This document shows, piece by piece, positions 35,901 through 48,049 of a DNA stretch of 64,000 nt. The stretch is from Rhypophila decipiens. Its lineage: Eukaryota > Ascomycota > Sordariomycetes > Sordariales > Naviculisporaceae. Each line of letters begins with the position of its first letter. The first letter of the stretch is position 1. The DNA lies in NCBI GenBank assembly GCA_033297075.1, contig MU858087.1:180001-244000 (forward strand), given 5' to 3'. The notes beneath the pieces are model-generated. The model searched no databases, was not told the origin of the DNA, and saw nothing but the letters and a program-made list of their open reading frames with translations. A program made the position numbers and the translations under genes.

Positions 35901-37758
35901 CATGGTAGGTCGTCTTCCTTGCTTGGCGCCAGTATTATCTGAGGGTCCGTCTTCGGCTCGCATTCTGGTGAAGAACCTTGCATTTACCTTCGAAACATGA
36001 GTCTTTGGCTCCCACATACAAGTGCGTCGGTACTTGAGACTCTGGGAAATGTATGCTAACTGCCTATTCTGGAAATATAGCCAACATATCATGCTAGCGA
36101 GGCAATGGAGCAGCCCAAGTCGTTCTCTCTGGGAACCCTAAGCCGTTCTGCATGTCTACAAGAAACATCAGCTCGGCAACCTACTACTCTTGCAAGCTCC
36201 AGTCAGCCATGGCAACCTTTCAAGCATGCCGTCGTTGCCGTCATCCTGGGCCCAGTTACTAGGAAATCTAGACAAGGAGGAATTTCAACGAAACTCGAGG
36301 AATTATCACGTCTGATTTCTCTTCACGCCCAACAACCACTCCCATTGGGTCGAGCAATATTACTTTGGCGTTACTCAGGGCGGGGACGACAATACAGCTA
36401 AACCTACCACCGCTGCCTGCTACTCCTTTGTGGACAACGAACCAATGTTTGAATGAAGCTAAAATAATCTGATACAGTTCGAGGGCAGCATTAATCTCTG
36501 CAGAACCCCCACCTGTGATTTCATGCTCCTTGCAAGGTGCTAATTTCAAGGCGTTTACTGACAAATCACCCAAGTGACACAGATGCTATCGAGCTCTGCT
36601 ATTCACCCTTTTGATTCTCCTGCCGGCGTGGCTGGTGGAATTGGTGCAGTCCCATATGCACATGCGACTATATCTCAAAGGGTGCACAGTCCGAACAATG
36701 CAGCAGGGAAGAAAGAGATATGGGGAAGGATCTACGGGTACAGGCGGGCAGAACCACGTCTATGGTCAGATACTGACCCACTGAGAGACTGTTCTGGGTC
36801 ATTCTTGACGTGCTGGTTAACATACCCGGCTCGCCTGATTACACAGCGCATGTTGGAGACAGACCTAATCCAATGAGCTCTAGGAATGGCGTGGGAAAAG
36901 TCCGAGGGAGGCGGGATTCCTAGTCACTCCAGGTATTATTCAGTGTGAAGAAGGCAAGATTGGACTGGGGGACTACTGACCAGCTTTTAGTCGAGGGCAG
37001 TGCCTTCTGGATGCCGGTCTTGAACACACCTCCGTGAGTGCGGTGAGGATAACGGGTACGCAATCCAGGTAATCAGTATGATACCCGAATAACTAAGCTG
37101 TACTAGTTACAAACTTACAAGTCAGATGGATTATGACATGTACGTATATGGAATACGGAAATCTTGACATGGATACGATACCTTGTTAGAGACCGTATCT
37201 TTACTTAAGCGACGGGTATTTAAGTTATCTACGCTCCTTGACAGGGCAGGAGCCTGAAAACCTGGATACAGTACTGTACGGTAACAGGGGCGAATTATTA
37301 CGAGTCACCGGTATTTTCTCCAACTGGGCGCCCCATTAGCCCCACCTGTGTGACGTCCACCCGCCCTGGCACCCCGCACCTCCTCATGACCCCGCCACAG
37401 GGCCGCACACGACTTCACCACGTCCTCCAAACAAAACTGACGACGAGCTGATTCAAAAAGCAAAGACCAAGCACGCATTCCACAGACACGGGCGACCAAA
37501 CATACTCAAGACACAGGAAACCCCTACTGTGAGGCGCGTCGTGTGTCAGGTTGAGCCATTCGGATTTTGTACCCTCCTCGGCCAGGGACTCGCGGTGTTT
37601 GGTGCCGGATCATTACCCGTCCTCGTTGGTTCCAGACGACGCACAATCTTCTTCCATCCCTCCGTTGCCCTCGAGAGGCGTGCGACACACTCGAAATATA
37701 CCAGGTCTCTTCGCTGTGCTATTTCCCAACGAGGAAAGGACACGCATAATAGGCCAGG
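32997..37758. other. Gene-poor region, right half
   Basis: About 4.8 kb without a supportable gene up to the CCDC124/LSO2 homologue. The frame at 34478-34720 (+) begins with a hydrophobic MILLVQALICIQPHLL stretch that could pass for a signal peptide, but I see no conserved cysteines or splice-supported continuation. Frames at 35326-35790, 36105-36401 and 36574-36876 likewise have no recognisable character. The last few hundred bases probably hold the promoter of the next gene. Confidence 0.45.
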
Positions 37759-38790
37759 ATGGCAGGCAAGAAGGGAGCAGGCGAAAACAGCAAGAAGGCA
37801 AGCGGACAGGCTCGCAAGGCCGAGGCCGCTGCTCAAAAGGTTGCTGCAGAGGGCGCGAAAAGAGACGCAGCTGAAGAAGCCGAGTGGCAGAAGGGATCCA
37901 AAAGCAACGCAAAGAAGTAAGTTGGCCCAGACATGTCGCTGTTGTCACGGCTGTTTCCTCGTCTATACCAAACCACCTAGAGATATGGCGACAGTACGGA
38001 GCCCAGTAGTATTGTCATTCTCTCCGAAGGTTGTTCTCCGGTATTCTTGGGGTGCAATCCGACTCGCCACGCTGGGAAGCCACAAGCGGGGCTTTCTGTG
38101 TGACTTTCGGGACAATCGCGAAGAATCGATACGCAGACATCCAGCATATACGCTTCTCATAGCGCTGGATACTCCCACCAGAATCACTCCCAAACGATCG
38201 ACGATGCACGGTGTTGTAGAGACGGGCTAGTGTGGGGGTACAAAAGCTAACTGCATGAATCTTGTATCAGGGAAGCCGAGGCTGCGAAAAAGGCAGAGGC
38301 TGCGAAAAAGAAGGCAGAGCGTGAGGCCTTGCTTGCTGAGGAAGAGAAAAACACACCTGGCAGATCGGCACCCAAAAATGCCAAGACGGCGGTCAAGAAG
38401 AGCAGGGGGCTGGATTTGTCGCAGCTTGACGATGATGGTGGTGGTGGGCCGCTTGCGGCGCTCAATGCATCGGGCATTGACAACGCGCTTGACGCGCTGT
38501 CGCTGACCGCATCTTCTGATAACAAGATTGACAGGCATCCAGAGCGACGTTTCAAGGCGGCCTATGCCCAATTTGAGGAAAGACGACTGAAAGAGATGGA
38601 GACAGATGGCAGTGGTGCAGGCTTGCGGCTCAATCAGAAGAAGGAGCGGATCAAGAAGGAGTTTGAAAAGAGCCCCGAGAACCCGTTCAATCAGGTCACA
38701 GCCAGCTACGATGCCTCCAGAGAGGAGTTGGCGCAGCTCCGAGAGCAGGAGAAGACCAAGATCGAGGCCCGACTCGGCTCCAAGCGCTAG
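37759..38790 (+). CDS. CCDC124 / LSO2-like ribosome-associated coiled-coil protein
   Basis: Two exons, join(37759..37916, 38271..38790), give 225 residues. The 354 bp intron (GTAAGT donor, GCTAACTGC branch, TATCAG acceptor) is long for this genome and joins SKSNAKK to EAEAAKKAEAAKKKAERE. The N-terminus MAGKKGAGENSKKA and the following Lys/Ala/Glu-rich helix are typical of CCDC124/Lso2, proteins that bind idle or hibernating 80S ribosomes and help their recovery. The C-terminal region HPERRFKAAYAQFEERRLKEM, LRLNQKKERIKKEFEKSPENPFNQ is the conserved CCDC124 domain. No membrane segment or enzyme motif. Start: an ATG giving the family N-terminus. Confidence 0.92.
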
Positions 38791-40481
38791 AGTTCCGGTT
38801 CGGATCGAATCTTTCAAAGTCTCTCCCGGCCGATGGATGAGGATACCGCCAGTTCCATGGGTTGTATCATGTGTCTTGCCCCACTCCCTAAGGCGATGGT
38901 TTTACATCAAGGCATGACTATTTCTAATGAGCAGGGCAATTAGATTTGCATATCGGGTACCTACACAGAATTCGATACCATCGCGGATAGATGACACAAA
39001 CCGTCCCTAATATTGTTGAGCATGCCAGTATCCGTCTCTGAATTCGTGATAATTTGGACCATTGTACGACAACTGCTGGTGTTGCATGGCTGATCCCGGC
39101 TACGAGGCGAAGATGGACTAGAGTCTCAATCTCTCACCCACCGCCATCAGAAAGTTCGGGCAAACGACATCCAAAGATGCAGCAGGCATAGGGCATAAAT
39201 TCGAAAAGAAACGACCAAATTTCCGGATGCTACTCTGCAAGTGCGCTATGCCGTAGATATTGACAACCAAATCACCAGCACCAGTAACTTCCCTATCCAT
39301 CTAACTGGATTCCACGAGTACCTGTACTTACAGTCGTACAACTACACAGAGCTCTATGTACTACTGATGTCGACGTCTCGGGTGCTCGATCCAATGCGGC
39401 GGCGGTTGACCCACTCTTGACACGTGGAGATTATGCCGTCACTCCCGTAGCTTCGATCATTCGTCTGCGTGCCGTACACTGTACACTGTACATACAGCAT
39501 ACCCGCCTATACATGCAGATCGGCTCCAAGTGACATGTTACGCGGGACTCTCGCCCTTGGCCATTACTTTCATGACCCTTTGCTGCAGCCACGGCGATTT
39601 CTTGCTTTCACTTGGCACAGAAGCGGCTTACGAATGGAGAACTCGCTATCTAGACGAGATAAGATAAAGAGACTGAGGTATTCGAAGTATCATGGAATAT
39701 GGGGTTATCTGGATGTAAGGTCCAGAACATTACAACCGGCGTGGCAGAAGTACATGGCGTATTAACAAAAAACGGTCCTATATCCGTTTTATACCATCCA
39801 AATGCAACCCAAATGCTGCTTGTAAAGTACAGGTTCAGTCTAACGGTGGTCAACAACATATATCGTCAATCATGGTATTGAGAGACAACCGGTCCTCATC
39901 CTAGAAGAACGTGTGCTGTTCTTTTATCGTAGAGTACCGTTGGGATGTTGTAAGGAACACCTTCTCACTGTGTATGAAGCAACACATCCTGCCTTCGTCG
40001 AGGTTTCCTCGCCTAGGAGACAGGTGAATTAGAGCGTCCCTTTTCGCTTTGAGTTTTTTGGCCCTTATTTAGACTACTTGTATTTGATCAAGAGATATGT
40101 TTGCTCGTGTATATGGAATGTCTTGAATGGTGTAGGAGCATTATCAGCAGTATCATGTATTATAAGTGTCTCCACTTTGCTTCATACATCCAGTACAATA
40201 CGATACAATACACATGTGCCTGAATTCGCAACATGAACCAGAGCACACTGGACCGAAACACCCAACGACCATCAAACTCCAAACATCACATTTACACGAC
40301 ACGGATATCGAGCTTCTGGTCCGCCTAGTTACATTCTGACCCTCTGCGGAAGCCTACCTAAGTTATAATTCTCTCACCATTAGACCTATACATCTTCTCC
40401 CGGGCACTCCCACGACAATCATCAATCACCTGCACAAGACCTCAAGACACATCACCCGGGCTTGTGGGACCCCCGACTGCA
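38791..40481. other. Intergenic, no gene seen
   Basis: About 1.7 kb between two plus-strand genes. It contains a GTACACTGTACACTGTACAT string at about 39474-39494 and no open frame with protein-family character. The distal part is presumed promoter of the E2-like gene. Confidence 0.4.
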
Positions 40482-42336
40482 ATGTCGTCGCCGCTCTCTT
40501 CCTCCAGGGTCCAAGCCAGCCGAATGGTCGGCTTGCCCACTCTCAAGCGGCAGCATCTTCTTGCCGAGTTGTGCGTTTCCCCTCCAGTCTTTCATTCCTT
40601 GGCCGGCTTCTCCCCCTTGGCTTGTTGCGCAAGTGCTCTGGATACGGCGGGTAATGATAAATATTCACTCGCTGTCCCGACACAAGTGTGTCTGGAATAG
40701 TCGAGCTACAGCGTCCCCGTGCGGTAGCAGGCGTATGCGGGTGGTGAGGCAGCGGCGCAGTTGTATAATACGGGCCACAAATCCCCGAAGATGCACTCGT
40801 GGTTTAAGTCTGGATCTACGGCTGACGATAGACGGTTGGTTGGGTCGTACCCTTTTCGTCTTTTCCTACAGTACCGGCCTCAAGCAAGCATGTCCAAACG
40901 GCGTGTTTGTCAGTCTAACGCCCGGTGACCCGAGCCTCTGGTCTGGGGTGTTGTTTGTGAGGAAAGGTAGGCAAGCAAGCAGGCTGACCAGCCCTTTTCT
41001 CTGACCGCCATTCACGCTCCCTTTCACTTCTTCCTCGGGCAACGGGCAACGGGCAACGGGCACCGGCAGCTGGCCATTCCGACCGCTAGTTCGGAATGGA
41101 GTCCCGGTGCGCCCATATCCGCACTCCCGAGTCGGGGCTGGATATGTCCGTCTGCTTACCTCTACAGATTGTGTTACACAACATGCAAGAGGTTTAAACA
41201 AGAAGTAGAAGGCCCAAGGGCAGATGTTGCATCTATATTTACGTTCTGACTGCTGACCAAGAGACGGCTGCCTGCCTGCCGATGGCCCATCTACCTGCAC
41301 GGTGATGGGCAACTGAGCAGACCAGGCATGTTGTCAATCGCCCACAGGCCCGTACACGACAGCTGTGTTGCGCTTTCAGATCTCCTTTCCCGACTCGTAC
41401 CCAAGCCTACCACCGCTTGTCACCTTTTCCACCGACATGTTTCATCCCCTTATCACACCGCTCACCACGTACATGTATACGACTGACATACAGAACAACG
41501 GAACGGTCAGCGCCACCGACGAGGAGAGGCTTCCCCCTGGAGGATTCAGTCTGCGCCACGGATTCCCGGACTGGTTCGGCCGCGGCGGCCGTAGAAGTAG
41601 GCAAGTAAGCGGCGCTGAGAGCCAACCCACCACCACCACCACCAGTTCCCAGCAAACGCCGCCGCGATCCGAGCCGGCAACAGTGGGTCAGGGGGAGCTG
41701 GGAGTGAGCAACAGTGCCATGACCACACCCAACTCGGTGACATCTGGATCAACCTCGACACCTGGCAACGCCGGTTATATGCGGACCAAGGTGCCTGCGA
41801 AAACTGCCATATCCACGTATGACGTCCTCAGATACATCCGCAGCACCTTTGACGACGAAGACGTGCTCGATTCCGTTCCCCTCGAGGCCGCTGGCAACCC
41901 AGGTGCGTGGCACGCTTGGAGGACGTACCGGCGCCAGCAGCAGCAAAAGAGCCAAGTGCCCGAGGGTAGCGGGTCGTCCACCACATCTGCAACCACAGCC
42001 AAGACGGCGACTGGTGCTGCTGCGATTCCTTCAAACCCCAGACGCGCAGCTGGCAGCGGTGGAGAGTGGAACTGGGAAGGTGTATGGGAGGAGAGATCCA
42101 AGAGGTGCATCACGGCCAGTTTGTCGGAAGCTGTGCTCTTCGGTGGGCAGGCTGCGGATGAGGTGGTGAGTTTTGATCCATTACCATCTTGGCCACTGTT
42201 GTGTTTTCGCTTCATATTTGTGCTAATCTTGCCTGGCTTTCTCACCGAATAGATCAATTTCCTCAATATGGAGGAGGGTGATATCGAGAGCGCCAAGCAA
42301 AACCTGCTGCGGACGCTGGGCACTTCAGTTGCTTGA
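40482..42336 (+). CDS. Catalytically inactive E2 variant, FTS/AKTIP type
   Basis: Four exons, join(40482..40570, 40872..40966, 41348..42165, 42253..42336), give 361 residues. Introns are 301, 381 and 87 bp with GTGCGT/CTACAG, GTAGGC/CCACAG and GTGAGT/GAATAG. The joined UBC fold reads LKRQHLLAEFTGLKQACPNGVFV, DPSLWSGVLFVRKGPYTTAVLRFQISFPDSYPSLPPLVTFSTDMFHPLI. Where active E2 enzymes have HPN and, shortly after, the catalytic cysteine, this protein has FHPLITPLTTYMYTTD, so it should not form a ubiquitin thioester. That is the pattern of FTS/AKTIP, which with Hook and FHIP links early endosomes to dynein in Aspergillus and animals. A Ser/Thr/Gln-rich insert precedes a conserved C-terminal helix (INFLNMEEGDIESAKQNLL). 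Confidence 0.85.
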
Positions 42337-43179
42337 GCTGGGCTCCCCATGCAGTAACTATCTTCACTTGGATCAGAAATCCAGCAATCGGCTGGCTGGA
42401 CCAATCTGTATATATCCTTGAGAGCTGGTAGGGCTGCCTGGCGCCGGCGTTGGCCTTTTGTTACTTTGGCCTTTATTATTTGCTGCGAAGCAGATCTAGC
42501 GAAGCGTTATCAGCACTAAGTGGGTGGTGGAGCATGTCGAGAGAATATGATACCAATTTTATTAATCTAGTAGAGCATGTTTCAATGTTTCGTGTGTTTG
42601 AATCGGGCCCGGGGTTGCTCGTCACCTTTCCTCTACGGGATCTGCCTCGGGAAGTGTGGGACGAAGTCATCTATATACAACTGAACCGAACACGCCCTTC
42701 GGTGATTGGAGTCATCATTTGGTCGTGTGGTTCAGTGGTTAGCTCCTTAGAGGAAGGAAGATCAAAGGTGAAAAGTGGAAGCGGAAGGCGCGATGGGTTG
42801 GCAGGTTCGGTCTGGATTACAGCCCAGAACGTTGAGAGCATCAGCAATGACGGGAGAGGAGCTCCTTCCTGTTGAATGCCTCACATCCGCCGAGAAGTCG
42901 GACAAGATGTCCGCGATCGCAACTCCCTCGGCAGAAAGACTTGCACCCGGGGAATGTTTTGCTGCCTTCGAAAGTTCGATCGCCGCACTACAGAACCTAG
43001 ACTGTTCAGGAATCTTTACTGTCAACATTGAAATATTTTGTGAAAGTATCACACCTTGAAGCATACGCATAGTTTTCCTCTTGTCTCGATTGAAAGCGAG
43101 TTCCTCCTACTTCATATTGCTAAAAGCCCTGCAAGACGTATCAACAGAGCATGCCATAGCGATAGCAAAGACAAACACC
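42337..43179. other. Intergenic, no gene seen
   Basis: The 843 bp between two plus-strand genes. A tRNA box-A-like string (GTGGTTCAGTGGTTAGCTCC, 42725-42744) is present, but no matching T-arm or acceptor stem follows at tRNA spacing. Open frames here show no protein character. Confidence 0.4.
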
Positions 43180-46151
43180 ATGGTTCCGACTTACACCCCT
43201 TCGAGGCCTCGGGCCAAATTTTCAAGATTTTCGACCGAGAATAGCGAGTCTGAATCCAGACAGAATAGTGAGCCGAGCGATACAAGCAGCGACCAAAATG
43301 TATCGCCGAAGATGGCTAAGCAAGACCACCAAGAAGAGCTCGAAGAGTGTGAAAGTGACACCCCACGGGCCCGGACCAAGGTTCCAGGAACTGGTCGCAG
43401 CATCTCATCCATTTCTAGCCACTCCAGCGCCGATAGCGAGCATACAGACATTAGCATGGATAGTCTGCCTGAACCACCGGGTGGCGAGAGACCGCTGACC
43501 ATCCCCAAGAAGAGGGATACCAAAGCCGGCAAGAGTGCCCAGATCCAAGGTGATGCTTTGTACGGCATGCTTCTCAACGACTGCAGAGAGGACACCAGTC
43601 AAGAGAAGGGCGTCGAAGACATCATGGCCTGTTTCGGTCAGATGAGTTTAAATGGTTGGCTCAGCCTCCCTCTGCCCAGAAGTGTATGATCAAGTTCTAA
43701 CCATCTTTAACCTGGTCCTGCATCAGACACAGCTCCGGACACCAACCGTCGGGGTACCTTTGGGGAAAGAGCTGGGTCGCCCCTGATAGAAGCGCAATCT
43801 GCGCACGGCAGAGCCTCTCATATCCCGAGACCCTATACTGGGTTATCGAGCAGGCCCAGCCTGATGTTCCTCGATCGACGATACAATGGGAGCGGATCCG
43901 AGTCAACATCGTCATGCTATTCCGACGTAGTCAACAACGCTAGAACAGGCTTCAGCAAGATCCGACGAAGGCCCAGCCCAAGCCCCAGCTTCCGATCAGC
44001 GCCGGGTGCTTCAACCCCGGGCCTCGCAGCACATAGGACGGTACAGAACCTACGAAGCTCACCATGGTTGCGAACGGCAAAGAGCATGCATCACATGTCA
44101 GCCACAGCAATACCTTGCGGTAGATTTGACGGCGATATGAACATCTCGCCTCCAGTATCAGTGATGGGCATCGAGGCCGATGCTAATGATGTTGGTGGCG
44201 GTGACGGTCCCGTGCCAAGCAGGGACCACTCTTCGGCGGGCTCTCGGAGGTCTTCCTTCGATGACCCCTATGTACTTGTGCCCAAGATCATTGTCACGCC
44301 GGAAAGCAAAACCTTGGAAGACGGAGCAACCGGCCTCTGGGCCGCTGTGCAAATCTCGACAGAAATTCGACCAGCAAATGCGTCAGCCCATCAGCGGAGC
44401 AATAGTCCGTTTATTCGAGGACCTTCACAGCTAGGTACGTATCTTTCAAATCCTTGGACTCTTGGTTCGATGTCAGTCGGTAAATCCACGCGCAATGGTC
44501 CTGACCGCTTCCACAGATGTATTTCGATATGGCTGTCTGTATGATGTATCCGTTGAAATCTTGCCTACAGAAAGCAGTGTAATAGTTGAAGTATTGAAGG
44601 ATAAATCATATGAAACGTGAGTAGTTCTTGTCATGCTATCCTGAGGAGATATTCTGACACTGATATAGAAACAGTACTCTTTATCCTGGCTCCCGATCAC
44701 TGATTATAGTCCATTTAAAAATAGTCGACCCGTCGGCTCCTCCTGGCAGAGTTCAAGGTCTCCGCCACGTAAGAGAAAGCTCAGACGACTTGATACAAGA
44801 CCTAGAGCACCATCTCGGCAACAAACTCATCGAATATCTTCAAATACGCATCAGGTATCACCACTCATCGTTCCCGCACCAGAAATATGACCAATCGGCA
44901 GATCCGGACGGGACAGTTGAAGTCCAGACTGCGATTGAAACGACGGCCCGGGCTGCCATAAAACAGCACAACTCTTCATCATTCTGGTCCCCACGCCCAA
45001 TGCTGCAGGCTAACCCGTTATTCGAGATCATTGCTTCCCACTGGGGCCCAGGCCGGGCCGGTGAGGTGATGCAGCGCATCATCAACTCGCACAGCACGGC
45101 GCAGCATACTAGGGAAAGAAAGCCGACCCCCGTAACAAAACGTCTTCCGATGATACCATCGGGCCTAGATCCCCGGGAGTATCGCGGTACAAATGTTCCC
45201 ACCGTGGAGGAAGGGAGTGACGAAACACTAAAGCAGCAGAAAGTCGTACCTGTTCCCACACGCATGCCACCTCCTATCCCCCAACGACAGGCTAGTCTTC
45301 AACGCTTTCCGTCCAGAGGTGCTTCCAACGAAAGAAAGCAAACCCAGAGACCACAAGCCACCGATGCATCTCCAAAGACAAAGACGGTCTGGACAGAGGT
45401 GAGACGAACATCAGGGGCCGGACATACTGCCCCGGAAACACCAATCATGCAACGATCTTTTATGAAAAGCAGCGTCAGTCATGTGCCTTCGGCAGAGATA
45501 CCCGGTTCTCCTTCAGGTAATGCTGTCCGACCAAGTTATATAGAGTCCCCGTCACTCTCTCGCTCGAAGTCAACAAATGCCGGGAAGACGGGCAGCAGTG
45601 CCGCCTACTCTCTTCGCGGAAGCCGTCTGCTAAATTCAAGGGCACCCGAACAAAACATTGCAGATATGAGACAGCAGAAAGTAATAGACAGTAGGATCAG
45701 AGCCGGCGAGTATTCTAATTACAGGACGGGCCGTTCCAATAGGGAGTGGGCCGGGTTTGGGGATGGTACTTTTGGCCCCGGGAGAAGCAGTAAGCGGGAG
45801 GGCAATGAAATGGTCGACGAGGAGAGGGCTACAAGACGGCAGAAGATGATGCTCAACGAACAGCAGCCCGCTACTATCTCGGTGGCTGGCGGCAGGGGAA
45901 GTATGGGATCGCTTCACCACCGAGGTAGTACTGGCGGGACAGGTACACTGGATGGCTACGGCTCACACCGGTATCGCCAACCTCCTTCGGCAGATGAGGA
46001 GATGGCTTTGGGCGGTCAGGGACGACGGAGTTTTGATCACCAGAGGAATGATGGAGGTGGTTATTATCAGTATGGGGAATCAAAGGCAAAGAAGGGCGAC
46101 AAGTCGGGCACTCCGGGCGGACGCTGGGGATGGACTGGGTGGTGGCCTTGA
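43180..46151 (+). CDS. Large conserved-type protein of unknown function
   Basis: Four exons, join(43180..43654, 43727..44434, 44517..44616, 44675..46151), give about 919 residues. The ATG has ideal context (ACACCATGG). Introns use GTTGGC/CATCAG, GTACGT/CCACAG and GTGAGT/AACAG; the last acceptor could instead be TATAG six bases earlier, and the first donor could be GTTTAA. The N-terminal 160 residues are acidic and Ser-rich and end with GDALYGMLLNDCREDTS..GVEDIMACFGQMSLN. The best-ordered part spans about residues 330-520: DDPYVLVPKIIVTPESKTLEDGATGLWAAVQIST, YGCLYDVSVEILP, LIIVHLKIVDPSAPPG, FEIIASHWGPGRAGEVMQRI. The C-terminal 400 residues are low-complexity, Pro/Arg/Gly-rich. The alternating beta-rich middle suggests an adhesion or vWA-neighbour-like domain, but I do not recognise the family. 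Confidence 0.78.
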
Positions 46152-46390
46152 TATTATGGAAGCAGACATGCCCACTTCTGAGTATATTTAGGCACTGTTA
46201 CGACTGGGTATTATTAGCAGGAGTTTCCTCTTTCTTAGATTGTAGATCAAATCATATAACAAGTGATCGGATATCAACCTTGGGCCGCACCAGAACAGAA
46301 GGTATGAAGTAAATCAAAAGTGGGTCACATGACAGCAAAAAAGTTTCTCGCATATCATGAAATCCTAACATATGCAAGACTCTATTCGCT

Positions 46391-48049
46391 TCATTTGGAC
46401 GTATTGGCACCGGTACCAGTCCAAGCAGTCCTCGTCGTAGTCCCAGGCAAGGGATTCCCATCCTCATCAAACTCAGCCCACTGAAAAAACGAACAGCCTT
46501 CCTTGCCGGGTACATTTCCAGCATGACACATCCAGAAATACCGGCCCAGATTTCCCCCTTGCTTTTTCTGAACAACGCGCAGCACGGCGGGGACGCTACA
46601 CCCGCTGCATCGGGGAGTGTGTCGCGGGTGGAAGGACTCTTTGTAATCGCGGTAGGTGATGTTTATTCGTCTCCTGCCGGCTATGGTGTGCGGGTCTATC
46701 GTCTGGGTAGGGGCGATGCAGTGTTTCCAGGACTCTTGCATCTCGGGGTGCATTACTAGGAGGGAGTTGTGCGGGAGGTGGATTGAGATTTGTCCACCGC
46801 CTGCTTCTTCTTCTTCTTCTTCTTCTTCTTCTTCTACTTTGGTGGTGGTGTCTGCTTGTTCTTTTGTTGGGATGATTCTTCGCACGCGGAATTCTCGGGT
46901 TACGCCTAGGGATAGGGAGCCGATTATCGCTCGGGGGCCTAGGTAGGTGAGTTGGTCGCTGTGCTGGACACGGTAGGTGTGTGAGTTGTTTGTCAGGCTT
47001 TTGATTTCTCCATGCGGAGGAACGGGTAGGGTAGTAGAGATAGGGGAAAGATCTATAACGGATGTGATGTGAGAGGATGGGTGGGTGGGTACATACCCAA
47101 CCGACGCTCTCCTCTGGACCATTATAGCAGTTCACAAAGGCTGCGTTTGGCCGCCATGGATCAGGAGATTGATACTTGAGCTTCTTGCCGCCGTAACGAG
47201 TGCGAATTCGCTCTTGAATCTCCCGGTTGACTGCTTCCTCGACTCGAGGCTTGATCTTTTCTAGCCATGGGGTCAATTTTCGGACATCCTGTGGGAATTA
47301 TGTCAGCAATCTAAAAGTTCATGTACTTTATAGACAAAACTCGTAGCAGGCGGGCGTCGTTGATAGTTAATTACCTCCATTCTCGCCCCATTATAAACAT
47401 ATGCTGACCTTTGCTGGTTCAGCTCGTAGTCTGTCCCAACATAGAATCCCGATGTGTGGGGGCTGGAGACCACGTTATCAAACAGCTTAAAGGTAATCTT
47501 TTGGAACGACTTTGACTCTTCAAGGAGCTCTCTCAAAAGACCATTTGCCTCTTCCTCGGGAAGGAAATTGTGCACGATGGTGCAGGGGGTGTGCTGGCTG
47601 ATATCCTCTGGATCAAAGAGATGCAGCGTTGCTCCCTTGCGTGTCAAAAGCCTGGGTTTCTTTTTCGGTTGACCGTCCGACTGAACCTGGGACTCAATGG
47701 GAGCTGCAGGGATGGTAAACGACCGGAGCGATGTTTGCGCACCAACGTTCCTGATGCGTGATGATGATGGCTTAGAGTCCAGCCGAACCGTGTGGCCGCC
47801 TTGGGAGGCCTTGATAGAATCTAAGGTCGCCTTGACAGACCCGTCATGGGCCAGCAAGAAGTCGAGCAGCAAGTCTTGCTCGAGTTTCGGGTAGACAGAA
47901 GACAATCTGGCCAGTCTGACCTCGGTCGGCTCATCCTCATCGTCATCATTGTCTCGACGCTGAGCTGGCCGCACCGAGACTGTAAGTTTTGGATCTGGTG
48001 AGATATCGTGGCTGGATTTTCGTTTTCCTCGCGTCACATACTTGTCCAT
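46391..48049 (-). CDS. AlkB-family 2OG-Fe(II) dioxygenase with CUE and GRF zinc-finger domains
   Basis: Three exons, complement(46391..46963, 47097..47288, 47375..48049), give 479 residues. Introns use GTAATT/CCACAG and GTATGT/GTCCAG, both phase 0. Order of domains: a CUE-like ubiquitin-binding segment at about 45-80 (RLARLSSVYPKLEQDLLLDFLLAHDGSVKATLDSI); the AlkB dioxygenase core at about 150-415 with FLPEEEANGLLRELL, FVNCYNGPEESVGWHSDQL (iron ligands H290 and D292), WKHCI (third ligand) and RINITYRDY (2-oxoglutarate-binding R-x-N-x-T-x-R); and a C-terminal GRF zinc finger, PRCSGCSVPAVLR...GNLGRYFWMC.....GCSFFQW. Such proteins are expected to remove alkyl lesions from nucleic acid in the nucleus. 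An 11-residue glutamate run (from a TTC repeat) interrupts a loop. Divergent from PEX7. Confidence 0.92.
46806..46836. repeat. Coding TTC/GAA trinucleotide repeat
   Basis: About ten TTC units (GAA in the sense strand) inside the AlkB-like gene, encoding a run of glutamates in a surface loop between the HxD and third-ligand regions. Length is likely polymorphic. Confidence 0.85.

Noticed and set aside
42716..42810. Possible tRNA: GTGGTTCAGTGGTTAGCTCC resembles a box A, with GGTTCGGTCTGG about 75 bases later.
   Set aside because: No complementary acceptor stem, no anticodon stem-loop and no proper T-arm could be drawn; spacing would need an unusual intron.
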